The position numbers and the translations under genes are program-made. From the NCBI GenBank assembly GCA_934630705.1, contig CAKTWP010000002.1:124001-188000 (forward strand): a stretch of DNA of 64,000 nucleotides. Reading direction: 5' to 3'. The notes beneath the pieces were generated by a model that saw only the letters and a program-made list of their open reading frames with translations, searched no databases and was not told the DNA's origin. Below are positions 42,625 through 51,325 of this stretch, piece by piece. The stretch comes from an uncultured Clostridia bacterium (GTDB taxonomy: Bacteria > Bacillota > Clostridia > Christensenellales > Aristaeellaceae). Position 1 is the first letter of the stretch; each line of letters begins with the position of its first letter.

Positions 42625-42633
42625 ATTATACCA
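42625..42633 (-). promoter_or_regulatory. Extended -10 promoter for rseC-trxA
   Basis: Minus-strand TGGTATAAT, 52 bases before the rseC-like ATG. The -35 region (overlapping the end of spoIIIAH) is weak. Confidence 0.55.
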
Positions 42634-42647
42634 CGCTCCGGCGAAAA

Positions 42648-43184
42648 TTAACAGGCCGTGATACGGATATTTTCCGCGTCTGCTCCGGACGCCTCCTGGG
42701 CCAGTGCCAGAATCATCGCCGCTTGGGCCGGAGTCAGCTCCGCGTCCAGAATGATGGTGACGTTTTCGCCCCGTGCCACGCACAGTGCCCGGCCGTAGCC
42801 CATGCCGCTCAGCGCCGCTTCCACTGCCAGCTCCGTTTCCCGGCATTTCTGCATTTCCAGCAGCGCTGCTTCCGCTTGCGCCTGTGTTTCCGCTGATACG
42901 CTATCCGCCGCCAGCGTCCGAAGCGTTTCCTCCTCCCGTGTCCGGGTCTCCTGTCGCCGGGCGCGATAGGCGTCCACCGGATGGGGCGTGGGGGAGGGGA
43001 CGGGCGTGACCACCGCTTCCACCGGCAGCGTCATTCCGGTCTGCGCTGCGGGGGCGCTTTTTTCCCGGGCGGCGGTAAGGCCCAGCGCCAGCGTCACCGT
43101 TCCGATCATCAGCAGGTTCAGCACCCGATCCTTCCATTTTTTCTTTCGGGGAGAGAGCGTTTCATTTTTACGCATTTTTTCCAT
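42648..43184 (-). CDS. spoIIIAH: Stage III sporulation protein AH
   Basis: 178 residues. A mother-cell membrane protein that pairs with forespore SpoIIQ in the feeding channel. There is one membrane helix near 20-38 (VLNLLMIGTVTLALGLTAA), a long helical part with YRARRQETRTREEETLRTLAAD, and the YscJ/FliF-like ring-building end (CVARGENVTIILDAELTPAQAAMILALAQEASG). RBS GAGGAGG. Last gene of the operon. Confidence 0.93.
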   Translation of the reverse strand: MEKMRKNETLSPRKKKWKDRVLNLLMIGTVTLALGLTAAREKSAPAAQTGMTLPVEAVVTPVPSPTPHPVDAYRARRQETRTREEETLRTLAADSVSAETQAQAEAALLEMQKCRETELAVEAALSGMGYGRALCVARGENVTIILDAELTPAQAAMILALAQEASGADAENIRITAC

Positions 43185-43194
43185 GCTTTCCTCC

Positions 43195-43566
43195 TCAGGG
43201 CGCTGCTTCCATGGGAAATACCGCGATGGCCCCGGCGGGCAGCCCCAGCAGCGCCTGCGCGGCCTGAAGCAGATTCAGCCGCACGCCCACATCCCCGGCC
43301 CCCGCCGCCACGATCACCGCGCCCACCGGTGTTTTTCCGCCGGATGAAAGCACGCCATCCTCCCCGGCGTAATACACCGAAACCCGGGTTTCCCCCGCCC
43401 CGGCAATGGCGGACAGGGTGGCGCTGATGCGCATTTCCTGCGCGCTCATGGCCGCGCCGCCGGAGGACGCGCCGGGCCACAGCAGGCACAGCGCCGCGCC
43501 GACGCCCAATGCCAGCAGCCAGCCCAGCCCCCGGATTCCCCTCATTTTTTCCAGCAATTGTTTCAC
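43195..43566 (-). CDS. spoIIIAG: Stage III sporulation protein AG, short form
   Basis: 123 residues. One N-terminal membrane helix (IRGLGWLLALGVGAALCLLWPG) and the ring-building motif core (EMRISATLSAIAGAGETRVSVYYAG...GVRLNLLQAAQALLGLPAGAIAVFPM). It is shorter than the roughly 200-residue B. subtilis protein: the insertion between the helix and core is missing. The start is GTG at 43566, overlapping the spoIIIAF stop (ATGTGA), with GGGGGAT upstream. Confidence 0.85.
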   Translation of the reverse strand: MKQLLEKMRGIRGLGWLLALGVGAALCLLWPGASSGGAAMSAQEMRISATLSAIAGAGETRVSVYYAGEDGVLSSGGKTPVGAVIVAAGAGDVGVRLNLLQAAQALLGLPAGAIAVFPMEAAP

Positions 43567-43730
43567 ATTATCCCCCGCAGCAGCGAAAATACCGTCCGCA
43601 GCATGCACAGCAGCATGCACAGCCCCGCCCCCAGGTCGGCATATCGCCGGCTGTCTCCCTCCGGCAGCAGCAAATCCATCAGCATCCGCGCCAGACCCAG
43701 GCCCACCATGCTTTGCAAAAAGTTCTTCAT
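43563..43730 (-). CDS. spoIIIAF: Minimal stage III sporulation protein AF (55 aa)
   Basis: A 55-codon frame, ATG at 43730, fills the SpoIIIAF position exactly. It overlaps the stop of spoIIIAE (ATGA) and the start of spoIIIAG (ATGTGA). The protein MKNFLQSMVGLGLARMLMDL then LLPEGDSRRYADLGAGLCML and LCMLRTVFSLLRGIM has the family N-terminal membrane pair, with LLPEG as the usual hinge, but lacks the whole soluble C-terminal domain. B. subtilis SpoIIIAF is about 200 residues. The tight overlaps on both sides argue that it is a real gene. Confidence 0.72.
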   Translation of the reverse strand: MKNFLQSMVGLGLARMLMDLLLPEGDSRRYADLGAGLCMLLCMLRTVFSLLRGIM

Positions 43731-44866
43731 CGCAGCATCACCGTCAGATTCCCCACCACCAGCAGCTGGGCTACCAGCAGCAGAAACATGGCCCCCACCG
43801 ACAGCTGCACCACCATCAGCAGCATCAGCACCTCTGAGAATTCCTGCATGCAGGCGCTGACCCGGCTGTCCGCCACCGGCTCCAGCAGCGCCGCCGCGGC
43901 CCGATACAGCATGGCCCCGGCCAGAGTTTGGAGCATGGGCCCTGCCGCCACGGACAAAAGGAGCATGAGCCCCGTCAGCCCCAGCGCGTTTTTAATCAGC
44001 AGCGACGCGCCTACCAGCGTGTCCATGGTATCGGCAAACATGCCGCCCACCACCGGCACGAAATTGTCCACGGCGTATTTGGCGGTGCGCAGCGTCACGC
44101 CGTCCGCCGCAGCCACGCCCAGCGATTGGAGGGCGGATACGGAGATGAACACCGTGAACCCCACCCCCAGCGTCCAGCTGGCCAGCGACCGCAAAAGGCC
44201 GCTGAGATGAGCAATGGAAATGCGGGGGGAGAGATGGCGCAAAATGGTGGTCACGGCGGCGGAAAGGCACAGCGGCAGCGTCACGGAGCGCACCAGCGTA
44301 GTCATGGTGCCGCAGGCGGCCACCACCGTGGGCTGGAAAAACGCCGCCCCCGCCGTGGCCCCCACTGCCGCCAGCAGCGTGAGCAATTGGGGAAACAGCG
44401 CCTGCATCAGATCCGCCATCCGGGTTACGCTGCTTTGGCACAGCCGCATATGGGTGGCCACGTCCTGCGCCATGCATCCCGCCAGCAGCAGAAAGCACCC
44501 TGCGCTGATGGCTTCGCCCAGGGACGATTGCGAAAACGCGCCCCGCATCCGTTCCAGCACGCCGCAGAATATGGCGGGCACCAGCAGCCGGGCCAGATGC
44601 CAGGCACTGCCGCTGAGGGCGCTGAGCAGCTGTCCGGCCAGCGAGCGCACAAGCGCTTCCCCGCTCAGCGCCATTTCGCCCCGGGCCAGCCGCAGAATCA
44701 GGCTGCGCAAATCCTCGCCGCCGGGAAACGCCGCATCGTAGGCTGCCTGCCAATCCCCCAGGGACAGGCCGTCCAGCGTGTGTTCCAGCCCCTGCGCCAG
44801 CCCTTCTCCCCGGGCGGGCAGCGCAATGCACAGCAGCAGGAGCACGATCGCCCAGCATTTCTTCAT
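43727..44866 (-). CDS. spoIIIAE: Stage III sporulation protein AE
   Basis: 379 residues with a signal sequence (MKKCWAIVLLLLCIALPARG) and about eight membrane helices. Conserved parts: GAAFFQPTVVAACGTMTTL, AVDNFVPVVGGMFADTMDTLVGASLLIKNA. It is thought to form part of the mother-cell membrane channel of the SpoIIIA-SpoIIQ complex. Confidence 0.95.
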   Translation of the reverse strand: MKKCWAIVLLLLCIALPARGEGLAQGLEHTLDGLSLGDWQAAYDAAFPGGEDLRSLILRLARGEMALSGEALVRSLAGQLLSALSGSAWHLARLLVPAIFCGVLERMRGAFSQSSLGEAISAGCFLLLAGCMAQDVATHMRLCQSSVTRMADLMQALFPQLLTLLAAVGATAGAAFFQPTVVAACGTMTTLVRSVTLPLCLSAAVTTILRHLSPRISIAHLSGLLRSLASWTLGVGFTVFISVSALQSLGVAAADGVTLRTAKYAVDNFVPVVGGMFADTMDTLVGASLLIKNALGLTGLMLLLSVAAGPMLQTLAGAMLYRAAAALLEPVADSRVSACMQEFSEVLMLLMVVQLSVGAMFLLLVAQLLVVGNLTVMLR

Positions 44867-44890
44867 ATCCGTTACGTTCCTCTCGTCCCG

Positions 44891-45280
44891 TCAGGGCACC
44901 AGCGCCAGCGCCATTTCCCCGATTTCCAGAATCAGCGGCAGTGTTTCGGCCAGCAGCAGGGCTTTGCCGCAAAAGGCGGCCTTGGCGGCCAGACCGCTTT
45001 CGCCCGCGTCCTGACAGGCCTGGGCGGCAAACTCGCTCAGATAGGCAATGGCGATCAGCCGAAGCAGCGTGGCCACGGTGCCGTCTCCCAGCCCTGCCTT
45101 TCGGGACAGGTTTTGCAGCGCTTCCACCGCCGGTCCCAGATGCGACAGGGCGGCAAACAGCACCATCGCTCCCGCTGCCAGCGAAACTGCCGCTCCCGCC
45201 TGCTGATGGGCAGGCCGCAGCAGAAAGGCCATCAGCGCTGCCGCCGCGGCAAACCCGGCCATCCGCAGCGCGTCGGTCAT
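44891..45280 (-). CDS. spoIIIAD: Stage III sporulation protein AD
   Basis: 129 residues, three to four membrane helices, conserved LLRLIAIAYLSEFAAQACQDAGESGLAAKAAFCGK and LPLILEI. Overlaps spoIIIAC by four bases. Confidence 0.95.
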   Translation of the reverse strand: MTDALRMAGFAAAAALMAFLLRPAHQQAGAAVSLAAGAMVLFAALSHLGPAVEALQNLSRKAGLGDGTVATLLRLIAIAYLSEFAAQACQDAGESGLAAKAAFCGKALLLAETLPLILEIGEMALALVP

Positions 45281-45474
45281 GGCAGGCCGAAAATGGACTG
45301 GGTGAGGGTGAGCAGCTCCCCGGCCAGAGAAACCACCATCAGCAGCACCACGATCATCCCCGCCACGGTGGCCACGGTGGCAATATCCTCCCGCCCTGCC
45401 CGGGTGAGCACCTGGCTGATCACCGCCACCAGCAGCCCCACTCCGGCGATCTTCAGCAGCACATCAATGCGCAT
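45277..45474 (-). CDS. spoIIIAC: Stage III sporulation protein AC
   Basis: 65 residues, the usual size, two membrane helices: MRIDVLLKIAGVGLLVAVIS and VAGMIVVLLMVVSLAGELLTL. Starts 12 bases after spoIIIAB. Confidence 0.95.
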   Translation of the reverse strand: MRIDVLLKIAGVGLLVAVISQVLTRAGREDIATVATVAGMIVVLLMVVSLAGELLTLTQSIFGLP

Positions 45475-45486
45475 GATTCCTCCTCC

Positions 45487-45978
45487 TCAGCACAGCAGAA
45501 TAAACACCGCCGCCCCCGCCAGCCAGCCCAGCTGCGGATACAGCCGCCCGCTGCGGGTCTGGCGTTCCCGGGCATCCTGGCAAAAGCGCGTCCATTGGTC
45601 TTGCGCATAAGCCAGCGCCTGAAGCTGGGCCGCAGGCGTGGGGGCGAAGAGCCCTCTCAGGCATGCCCGCAGCGCGGCGATTTCCGCCTCGGTCAGCAGG
45701 GGATCCCGGGGCAGCGACGCCAGCAGGACGGATGGCTCCTGCGCCGGGGCGGTATCCAGCAGCGTTTTCAGCGCGGATAACGCCGCCGGGCCCTGAGCCG
45801 CGCCAGCCGCCAGCAGCGCCGGCAGCGCAGCGGTTTCCGTTTCCAGGGCGCAGCGCATATGCATCAGCGCCCGTTCCCAGCCCTCCAAGGATCGCAGCCG
45901 GGCGGCCAGATGCCGGGCGGAAAGAAACCCTCCGCTCACGCAGACCGCCGCTGCCAGCGCCGCGCCTAACAGCCGCAT
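45487..45978 (-). CDS. spoIIIAB: Stage III sporulation protein AB
   Basis: 163 residues with N- and C-terminal hydrophobic helices. Related to type II/IV secretion F-protein folds. LRSLEGWERALMHMRCALETETAALPALL and the closing GWLAGAAVFILLC match the family. Overlaps spoIIIAA by 13 bases. Confidence 0.9.
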   Translation of the reverse strand: MRLLGAALAAAVCVSGGFLSARHLAARLRSLEGWERALMHMRCALETETAALPALLAAGAAQGPAALSALKTLLDTAPAQEPSVLLASLPRDPLLTEAEIAALRACLRGLFAPTPAAQLQALAYAQDQWTRFCQDARERQTRSGRLYPQLGWLAGAAVFILLC

Positions 45979-46796
45979 TTCCCTGCCTCCTCTATTTCCG
46001 GCGGAACGCCCACGCCCCGCAGCACCACCACCTGCTCAAACCCGCCGGGGCCCAGCAGGGGGGAAAGGGTCTTTCGCCGCCGCAGATCGCAAAGGCCGCC
46101 CCCGTGCACCGTGGCCAGCAGGCGCACGCCCCAGCGCAGGGCTTCCGCCAGCGCCGCAATCTCGCCGGGCGCGCCGAGCTCATCCGTGGCAAGCATACGC
46201 GGGCTCATGGCCCGCAGCAGCAGGCGCAGGGCCTCGGCTTTGTTCCCGCCGGTGATCACATCGCAGCAGGGCCCCACATCCAGCTGCGGCGCGCCCTGAA
46301 AGCAGCCGGCGATTTCCCCGCGTTCATCCGCCACGCCCACGCTGATTCCCGCTTCGCTGTGCAGCCGAATCAGATCCCGCAGCAGGGTGGTTTTCCCGCT
46401 GCCGGGCGGGCCGGCGATCAACGTGCTCCGATTCCGAACCTGTGGGAATATCGCCGTGCCCACACCCCGGATTTCATGGGCCATGCGCACGCACAGGCTG
46501 CTGATTTCCGTCATGCCCCCCGGCCCCATCCGGCCGCAGACCCCCAGCCGATGCCCCCCGGCCAGCGGGATAAATCCCTGGCGCAATTCCTGCGTTCGCG
46601 CCGCCAGCGCATAGCCGGACAGGGCCTGGGCCGCCTGCAGAATTTCTGACGTCGTCAGGGGATGCACGCCTTGCCATACGCCGCCTGGCAGCAGCGCCTG
46701 CAGCGGCTGTCCCGGCCGCAGCCGTACCTCCCGTGCCCGGGATAAATCCGTGGCCTTCAGCGCCCGTTCCATGGGCACAATGCTTTGCCAATCCAT
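45966..46796 (-). CDS. spoIIIAA: Stage III sporulation protein AA (ATPase)
   Basis: 276 residues. Secretion-type ATPase of the mother-cell SpoIIIA complex. Walker A GPPGSGKT at 129-136, VADERGEIAGC, and the Walker B-like RMLATDELGAPGE. First gene of the eight-gene operon. No clear RBS precedes the ATG at 46796 (TAGGGC only), so the precise start is uncertain; ATG at 46772 is the other possibility. A minus-strand sigma-E-like ATATT/CATATGCA pair lies immediately upstream. Confidence 0.92.
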   Translation of the reverse strand: MDWQSIVPMERALKATDLSRAREVRLRPGQPLQALLPGGVWQGVHPLTTSEILQAAQALSGYALAARTQELRQGFIPLAGGHRLGVCGRMGPGGMTEISSLCVRMAHEIRGVGTAIFPQVRNRSTLIAGPPGSGKTTLLRDLIRLHSEAGISVGVADERGEIAGCFQGAPQLDVGPCCDVITGGNKAEALRLLLRAMSPRMLATDELGAPGEIAALAEALRWGVRLLATVHGGGLCDLRRRKTLSPLLGPGGFEQVVVLRGVGVPPEIEEAGKCGC

Positions 46797-46866
46797 GCCC
46801 TATGCATATGCACAGCCGCCAGACAATATACGCTGAATACGCATCCGTTTTTTCTCTGTCCGCCCA

Positions 46867-46895
46867 TAGCCAGACGGCAAAAAAGCTGGTATAAT
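46867..46895 (+). promoter_or_regulatory. Promoter of the AI-2E-type gene
   Basis: TAGCCA, 17 bp, TATAAT, divergent from spoIIIAA. Confidence 0.6.
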
Positions 46896-46928
46896 AAGCT
46901 GTGCAGGCAAACAAAGGAGGAAGCGCGG

Positions 46929-48092
46929 ATGAGCGAACCGGAGCAACGGAAAAGCGGCGGCTGGTTTGGCAACCGGCGGGTTGTGCGGCTGATGCTGCTG
47001 GCGGCGCTGCTGGCCCTGGGATTGATGAATTTTACCACGCTGTGCCAGTATGTGGGCTATTTATGGCATATTGCCCAGCCGCTGGTGGTAGGCGCGGCCA
47101 TTGCCTATGTGATGGAATTGATTGTAAAGTATTTCGAGGGGCTGTTTTTTCCCAAGCGGCAAAGCCCCATGGCCCAGAAGGCCCGGCGGTTTCTGTGCGT
47201 GCTGCTGGCCGCGGCGCTGATGGTGGGCACGGTGATGCTGCTGCTGCGGATGGTCATCCCCGGTCTGGCGGACGCCATTTCCGTGCTGGCCCGGGAGCTG
47301 CCGGTGTATGTGGACCGGCTGCAGGCCTGGATTCTGGAAAACCGCGCCCATTTCCCGCCGCTGGCGGATGCAGTGGAGGAAATGCAGCTGGATTGGGAGG
47401 GCCTGCGCAACGCCGTCACCACCCAGCTGATGGGCAGCTTCAGCGGCATTCTCAGCTCCACTTTTTCTATCATCACCGCCGTTACCGGCGGGGTGGCCAG
47501 CTTTTTCATGTCCCTGATTTTTGCGGTGTTTCTGCTGGTGGGGAAGAAGAAGCTGCGGGTGCAGTATGACCGGGTCACCCGATCCTTTGTGCCTGAAAAG
47601 AAGCTGGATATCATCAACCATATTTTCTCCGTGGCCCATAAATGTTTCTCGGGCTTTATTGTGGGCCAGAGCCTGGATGCGCTGCTGCTGGGCGTGCTCA
47701 CGGCGCTGGGCATGCTGGCGTTTGGGATGCCCTACGCGGTGATCGTGGGCGTAATCAGCGGCACCACGGCGCTGATTCCCATTCTGGGCGGCTATATCGG
47801 CGCCATTGTGGGCGCGTTTCTGGTGTTCACGGTCAGCCCCATGCAGGCGTTCTGGTTTCTGGTGTTTATCATTGTGCTGCAGCAGGTGTCCGGCAATCTG
47901 ATTTATCCCCGGCTGGTGGGCTCCAATATCGGGCTGCCGGGCATGTGGGTGCTGGTGGCGGTTACTATCGGCGGCGGCCTGGGCGGTATCGCGGGCATGC
48001 TGCTGGGCGTGCCTATTATGGCCACCATTTACGCCCTGCTGCGGGAATGGATTGCCGCCCGGGAAAAGCGGGGCGTTTCCGCAAAGGAATAA
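46929..48092 (+). CDS. AI-2E family transporter (PerM/YtvI-like)
   Basis: 387 residues with about eight membrane helices. Family motifs: PLVVGAAIAYVMELIVKYFEGLF near the start, FFMSLIFAVFLLVGKKKL, GQSLDALLLGVLTALGMLAFGMPYAVIVGVISGTTALIPILGGYIGA and LIYPRLVGSNIGLPGMWVLVAV. Functions in the family range from autoinducer export (TqsA) to sodium/proton exchange. ATG at 46929 after AAGGAGG. Gene-order link to spoIIIA is divergent only. Confidence 0.88.
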   Translation: MSEPEQRKSGGWFGNRRVVRLMLLAALLALGLMNFTTLCQYVGYLWHIAQPLVVGAAIAYVMELIVKYFEGLFFPKRQSPMAQKARRFLCVLLAAALMVGTVMLLLRMVIPGLADAISVLARELPVYVDRLQAWILENRAHFPPLADAVEEMQLDWEGLRNAVTTQLMGSFSGILSSTFSIITAVTGGVASFFMSLIFAVFLLVGKKKLRVQYDRVTRSFVPEKKLDIINHIFSVAHKCFSGFIVGQSLDALLLGVLTALGMLAFGMPYAVIVGVISGTTALIPILGGYIGAIVGAFLVFTVSPMQAFWFLVFIIVLQQVSGNLIYPRLVGSNIGLPGMWVLVAVTIGGGLGGIAGMLLGVPIMATIYALLREWIAAREKRGVSAKE

Positions 48093-48142
48093 CGGCCTTG
48101 GGCAGGATGCAGCCATCCATCGGCCCCTGAAAGGAGCAGCGC

Positions 48143-48730
48143 ATGAACGAAACAAATTCCCTTCCCGCCCTTTTGACCCAGCGCATCGACGCGCTGCTGT
48201 CATCCCGGGAGCGGGTGCTTCTGGCCATTGAAGGGGGCAGCGCCAGCGGGAAAACCACCCTGGCTTCCGCGCTGGCAGCGGCGTATGCCTGCCCGGTTTT
48301 CCATATGGACGATTTCTTCCTGCAGCCTGCGCAGCGCACCGCCGAGCGACTGGCTCAGCCCGGCGGGAATGTGGATCGGGAGCGGTTTTTATCCGAGGTG
48401 CTGCTGCCGCTTCGGCAGGGGCGGCCAATCAGGTATCGGGCTTATGATTGCTCCGTGTCCGCCATCGGCCCGGCCCGGGAAATGCTGCCAGGACGGCTGA
48501 ACGTTGTGGAGGGGGCCTACAGCCTGCATCCCGATCTGGCGGATTATTATGATCTGCGGGTGTTTCTGGCTATCGATCCGGAGCTGCAGCGCAGCCGCAT
48601 TCTCCGCCGAAACACGCCGGAAATGGCCCAGCGGTTCTTTGATCGCTGGATTCCGCTGGAGCAGCGGTATTTTGACGCGCTGAAGCCCCAGGCAAAATGC
48701 GAAATCGTGCTTCATACGGCGGCGGTTTGA
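48143..48730 (+). CDS. Uridine kinase-like P-loop kinase
   Basis: 195 residues. Walker A GGSASGKT at 31-38, FHMDDFFLQPAQR in the substrate-binding strand, NVVEGAYSLHP as Walker B-like and RRNTPEMAQRFFDRWIPLEQRYF in the lid. The fold is that of uridine kinase/phosphoribulokinase, but the substrate is not identified. AAAGGAG precedes the ATG. Confidence 0.8.
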   Translation: MNETNSLPALLTQRIDALLSSRERVLLAIEGGSASGKTTLASALAAAYACPVFHMDDFFLQPAQRTAERLAQPGGNVDRERFLSEVLLPLRQGRPIRYRAYDCSVSAIGPAREMLPGRLNVVEGAYSLHPDLADYYDLRVFLAIDPELQRSRILRRNTPEMAQRFFDRWIPLEQRYFDALKPQAKCEIVLHTAAV

Positions 48731-48855
48731 GCCGCCGCTGTTTTTTCGCGGCTTTTTCCTGTCTCCAGGCGCTTTTGTCATTGCCCCTTTCCCCAATCCG
48801 TGGTAAACTATACATGGTTTTCTGGAACCGATTGTCTAATTGGAGGCGAATGAGA

Positions 48856-50247
48856 ATGGAACGACCCAATGCTTGGCTCTCTTATGACGCGCAGGCGCTG
48901 GCCGCGCTGGAGGAAACCAGCAAGAATTATCGTCATTTTCTGGATAACGGCAAAACCGAGCGGGAATGCGTTGCCCAGGCTGTAGCTGCGGCCCAGAAGC
49001 AGGGCTACGTGGATCTGCAGGACGCCATCCGCGCCGGCAAGCAGCTGCAGCCCGGCGACAAGGTATACGTGAACGTGATGGGCAAGGCCGTGATGCTGTT
49101 CCTGCTGGGCCGACAGCCCCTGGAGCAGGGCGTGAACATCGTGGGGGCGCATATTGACTCTCCCCGCATCGACGTAAAGCAGAACCCCTTCTATGAGGAC
49201 ACCGACATCGCCTATGCCGACACCCATTATTACGGCGGCATCAAGAAGTATCAGTGGGTGGCCCGGGCGCTGGCGCTGCATGGCGTGGTGGCCAAGAAGG
49301 ATGGCACGCTGGTGAACGTGGTCATCGGCGAAAGCGATGAGGATCCCGTGGTGGGCATTTCCGATTTGCTGATCCATCTGGCGGGCGATCAGATGGGCAA
49401 GAAGGCCAGCGAAGTGGTGGGCGGCGAGGATCTGGACATTATCCTCTGCGGCAAGCCGTTGGCAGGCGAGGAAAAGGAGCCTGTGAAGGCGCAGCTGCTC
49501 AAGCTTCTCAAGGATAAATACGGCCTGGACGAAGAAGACATGCTCTCCGCCGAGATCGAAGCCGTGCCTGCCGGCAAGACCCGGGACTTTGGCCTGGATC
49601 GCAGCATGCTGCTGGGCTATGGGCATGACGACCGGGTATGCGCGTATGCGTCCATGGAAGCCATTCTTTCTCTGACCGAGACCCCGGAATACACCTGCTG
49701 CTGCCTGCTGGCGGACAAGGAAGAAATCGGCAGCGTGGGCGCCACCGGCATGCGGGCGCATTATTTTGAGAACGCCATGGCCGAGCTGCTGGCGCTCACT
49801 GCGCCCTACAGCGATCTCACCCTGCGCCGGGCGCTGGCCAACAGCCGGATGCTGTCCTGCGATGTGAGCGCAGGCTATGATCCGCTCTATGGCGGCGCGT
49901 TTGAGAAGAAAAACGCCGCGCTGATGGGCCACGGCGTGTGCTATAACAAGTTCACCGGTTCCCGGGGCAAGTCCGGCTCCAACGACGCCAACGCTGAGTT
50001 CCTGGGCCGGCTGCGCAAGATCATGGCCGACAACAGCGTCACCTGGCAGACCGCCGAGCTGGGCAAGGTGGACGTGGGCGGCGGCGGCACCATCTCTTAC
50101 ATCTGCGCCCTTTACGGCATGGAAGTGATCGACAGCGGCGTGCCTGTGCTGTCCATGCATGCGCCTGAGGAAATCATCAATAAGGCCGATCTTTACGAGG
50201 CCGTCAAAGCCTACGCCGCTTTCATGCGCGACGCGGCCCGGGCATAA
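48856..50247 (+). CDS. M18-family aminopeptidase
   Basis: 463 residues. Cytosolic dinuclear zinc aminopeptidase. Likely metal ligands: His in GAHIDSPRID, Asp in GGGTISYI-adjacent and DVSAGYDP segments, Glu in DKEEIGSVGATG and His in SMHAPEEI. ATG at 48856 chosen because GGAGG is nine bases upstream; the ATG at 48850 is too close. Ends normally with a helical tail. The next intergenic region has type A and B repeats. Confidence 0.92.
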   Translation: MERPNAWLSYDAQALAALEETSKNYRHFLDNGKTERECVAQAVAAAQKQGYVDLQDAIRAGKQLQPGDKVYVNVMGKAVMLFLLGRQPLEQGVNIVGAHIDSPRIDVKQNPFYEDTDIAYADTHYYGGIKKYQWVARALALHGVVAKKDGTLVNVVIGESDEDPVVGISDLLIHLAGDQMGKKASEVVGGEDLDIILCGKPLAGEEKEPVKAQLLKLLKDKYGLDEEDMLSAEIEAVPAGKTRDFGLDRSMLLGYGHDDRVCAYASMEAILSLTETPEYTCCCLLADKEEIGSVGATGMRAHYFENAMAELLALTAPYSDLTLRRALANSRMLSCDVSAGYDPLYGGAFEKKNAALMGHGVCYNKFTGSRGKSGSNDANAEFLGRLRKIMADNSVTWQTAELGKVDVGGGGTISYICALYGMEVIDSGVPVLSMHAPEEIINKADLYEAVKAYAAFMRDAARA

Positions 50248-50292
50248 AAAATGCTGTAAGCCATAAGGAAAGCAGGGCTTTGACTGCATCAG

Positions 50293-50352
50293 CAATGCGC
50301 CCCAGGTTGGAAAAGGAACATTTCATGTTCTTCTCCAATCTGGGGCGCATTG
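50293..50352. repeat. Type A palindrome (60 bp), copy at 50.3 kb
   Basis: CAATGCGCCCCAGGTTGGA pairs with TCCAATCTGGGGCGCATTG; inner AAGGAACAT/ATGTTCTT. Between convergent M18 and degV genes. Confidence 0.88.
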
Positions 50353-50378
50353 TGGACAGGATATATCCGAAGATGATG

Positions 50379-50431
50379 TCCCAATCAATTTTCGGGAGGG
50401 GGCTTTTGACGCAAAAGCCTCCTCCCGCCAT
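50379..50431. repeat. Type B hairpin with CCCAATC linker, copy at 50.4 kb
   Basis: Linker CCCAATCAATTTTCGG, then GGGAGG-GGGCTTTTG pairing with CAAAAGCC-TCCTCCC around ACG. It is the right half of a composite with the type A copy at 50293. Confidence 0.82.
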
Positions 50432-50440
50432 ATGGATTCG

Positions 50441-51325
50441 TTACTTTCGCTCGTCGCCCCAGAAGAACAGGGCCACGGTGCCGGGGCCGGTATGGCTGCC
50501 GATGGTGGTGCCGATGCTGTTGATTTCCACCTTGCCCTTGAGCTTGGGGAACTTTTCCTCCACCAGCGCGGCCACAGCCTTGGCGTCCTCCATGCAGGCG
50601 GATTCGGAAATGTAGCACCGGCCGCTGTAATTCATCCCATCCTGGGCGTGCTCCACCATTTTTTCCACGATCCGCACGATCGCCTTTTTCTTGGTGCGGA
50701 TTTTTTCCTGGGGCACCAGATGCCCCAGCGCATCCATGTTCAGCAGCGGGCAGATGCGCAGCACCGTGCCGATCAGCCCGGCCGTTTTGGAAATGCGTCC
50801 GCCCTTTACATAATAGCTCAGATCGGTGGAGAAGAACCAGTGATGCATGTTCAGCTTATGCGCCTCGGCCCAGCGATACAGCGTGTCAATATCCATCCCC
50901 TGATCCCGCAGCTCGGACAGGGTGTTCATCAGCAGGCCGTAGCCCGAGGACGCGCCCAGGGAATCCACAATGTAAATCTTCCGCTCGGGATACTTCTCCA
51001 TCAGCTGCGCCTGGGCCAGGTGCGCCGAATTGGTCACGCCGGACAGGCCGGAGGACAGGCAAACATGCAGAATATCCTTGCCCTGCTCCAGAAAGGGCGT
51101 GAAATATGCGATAAACTCGTCTTCGTTCACCTGGCTGGTCTTGGTCTGCGCGCCTTCGCTCATGGCCTGATAAAAATTCGGGAAGGAAATGCTCTTGCCC
51201 AGGTCATCGGGATACTGCACGCCGTTCAGATAAAAATGAAAGCAGATGTAATGGATGTCCCGCTCCTGGAAATGCTGTTGGCTCAGATCTGCCGTGGAGC
51301 AGCAGCTCAAAATGTAATCGCTCAT
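50441..51325 (-). CDS. DegV family fatty acid-binding protein (FakB-like)
   Basis: 294 residues. DegV/FakB proteins bind a fatty acid and present it to FakA. Motifs: SCCSTADLS at the N-terminus, KTSQVNEDEF with the conserved T/S, CLSSGLSGVTNSA, VDSLGASSGYGLLM, and GRISKTAGLIGTVLRICPLLNM. ATG overlaps the TetR stop (ATGA), so the regulator and this gene form an operon. Its enzyme partner is probably the FakA at 14524. Confidence 0.92.
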   Translation of the reverse strand: MSDYILSCCSTADLSQQHFQERDIHYICFHFYLNGVQYPDDLGKSISFPNFYQAMSEGAQTKTSQVNEDEFIAYFTPFLEQGKDILHVCLSSGLSGVTNSAHLAQAQLMEKYPERKIYIVDSLGASSGYGLLMNTLSELRDQGMDIDTLYRWAEAHKLNMHHWFFSTDLSYYVKGGRISKTAGLIGTVLRICPLLNMDALGHLVPQEKIRTKKKAIVRIVEKMVEHAQDGMNYSGRCYISESACMEDAKAVAALVEEKFPKLKGKVEINSIGTTIGSHTGPGTVALFFWGDERK

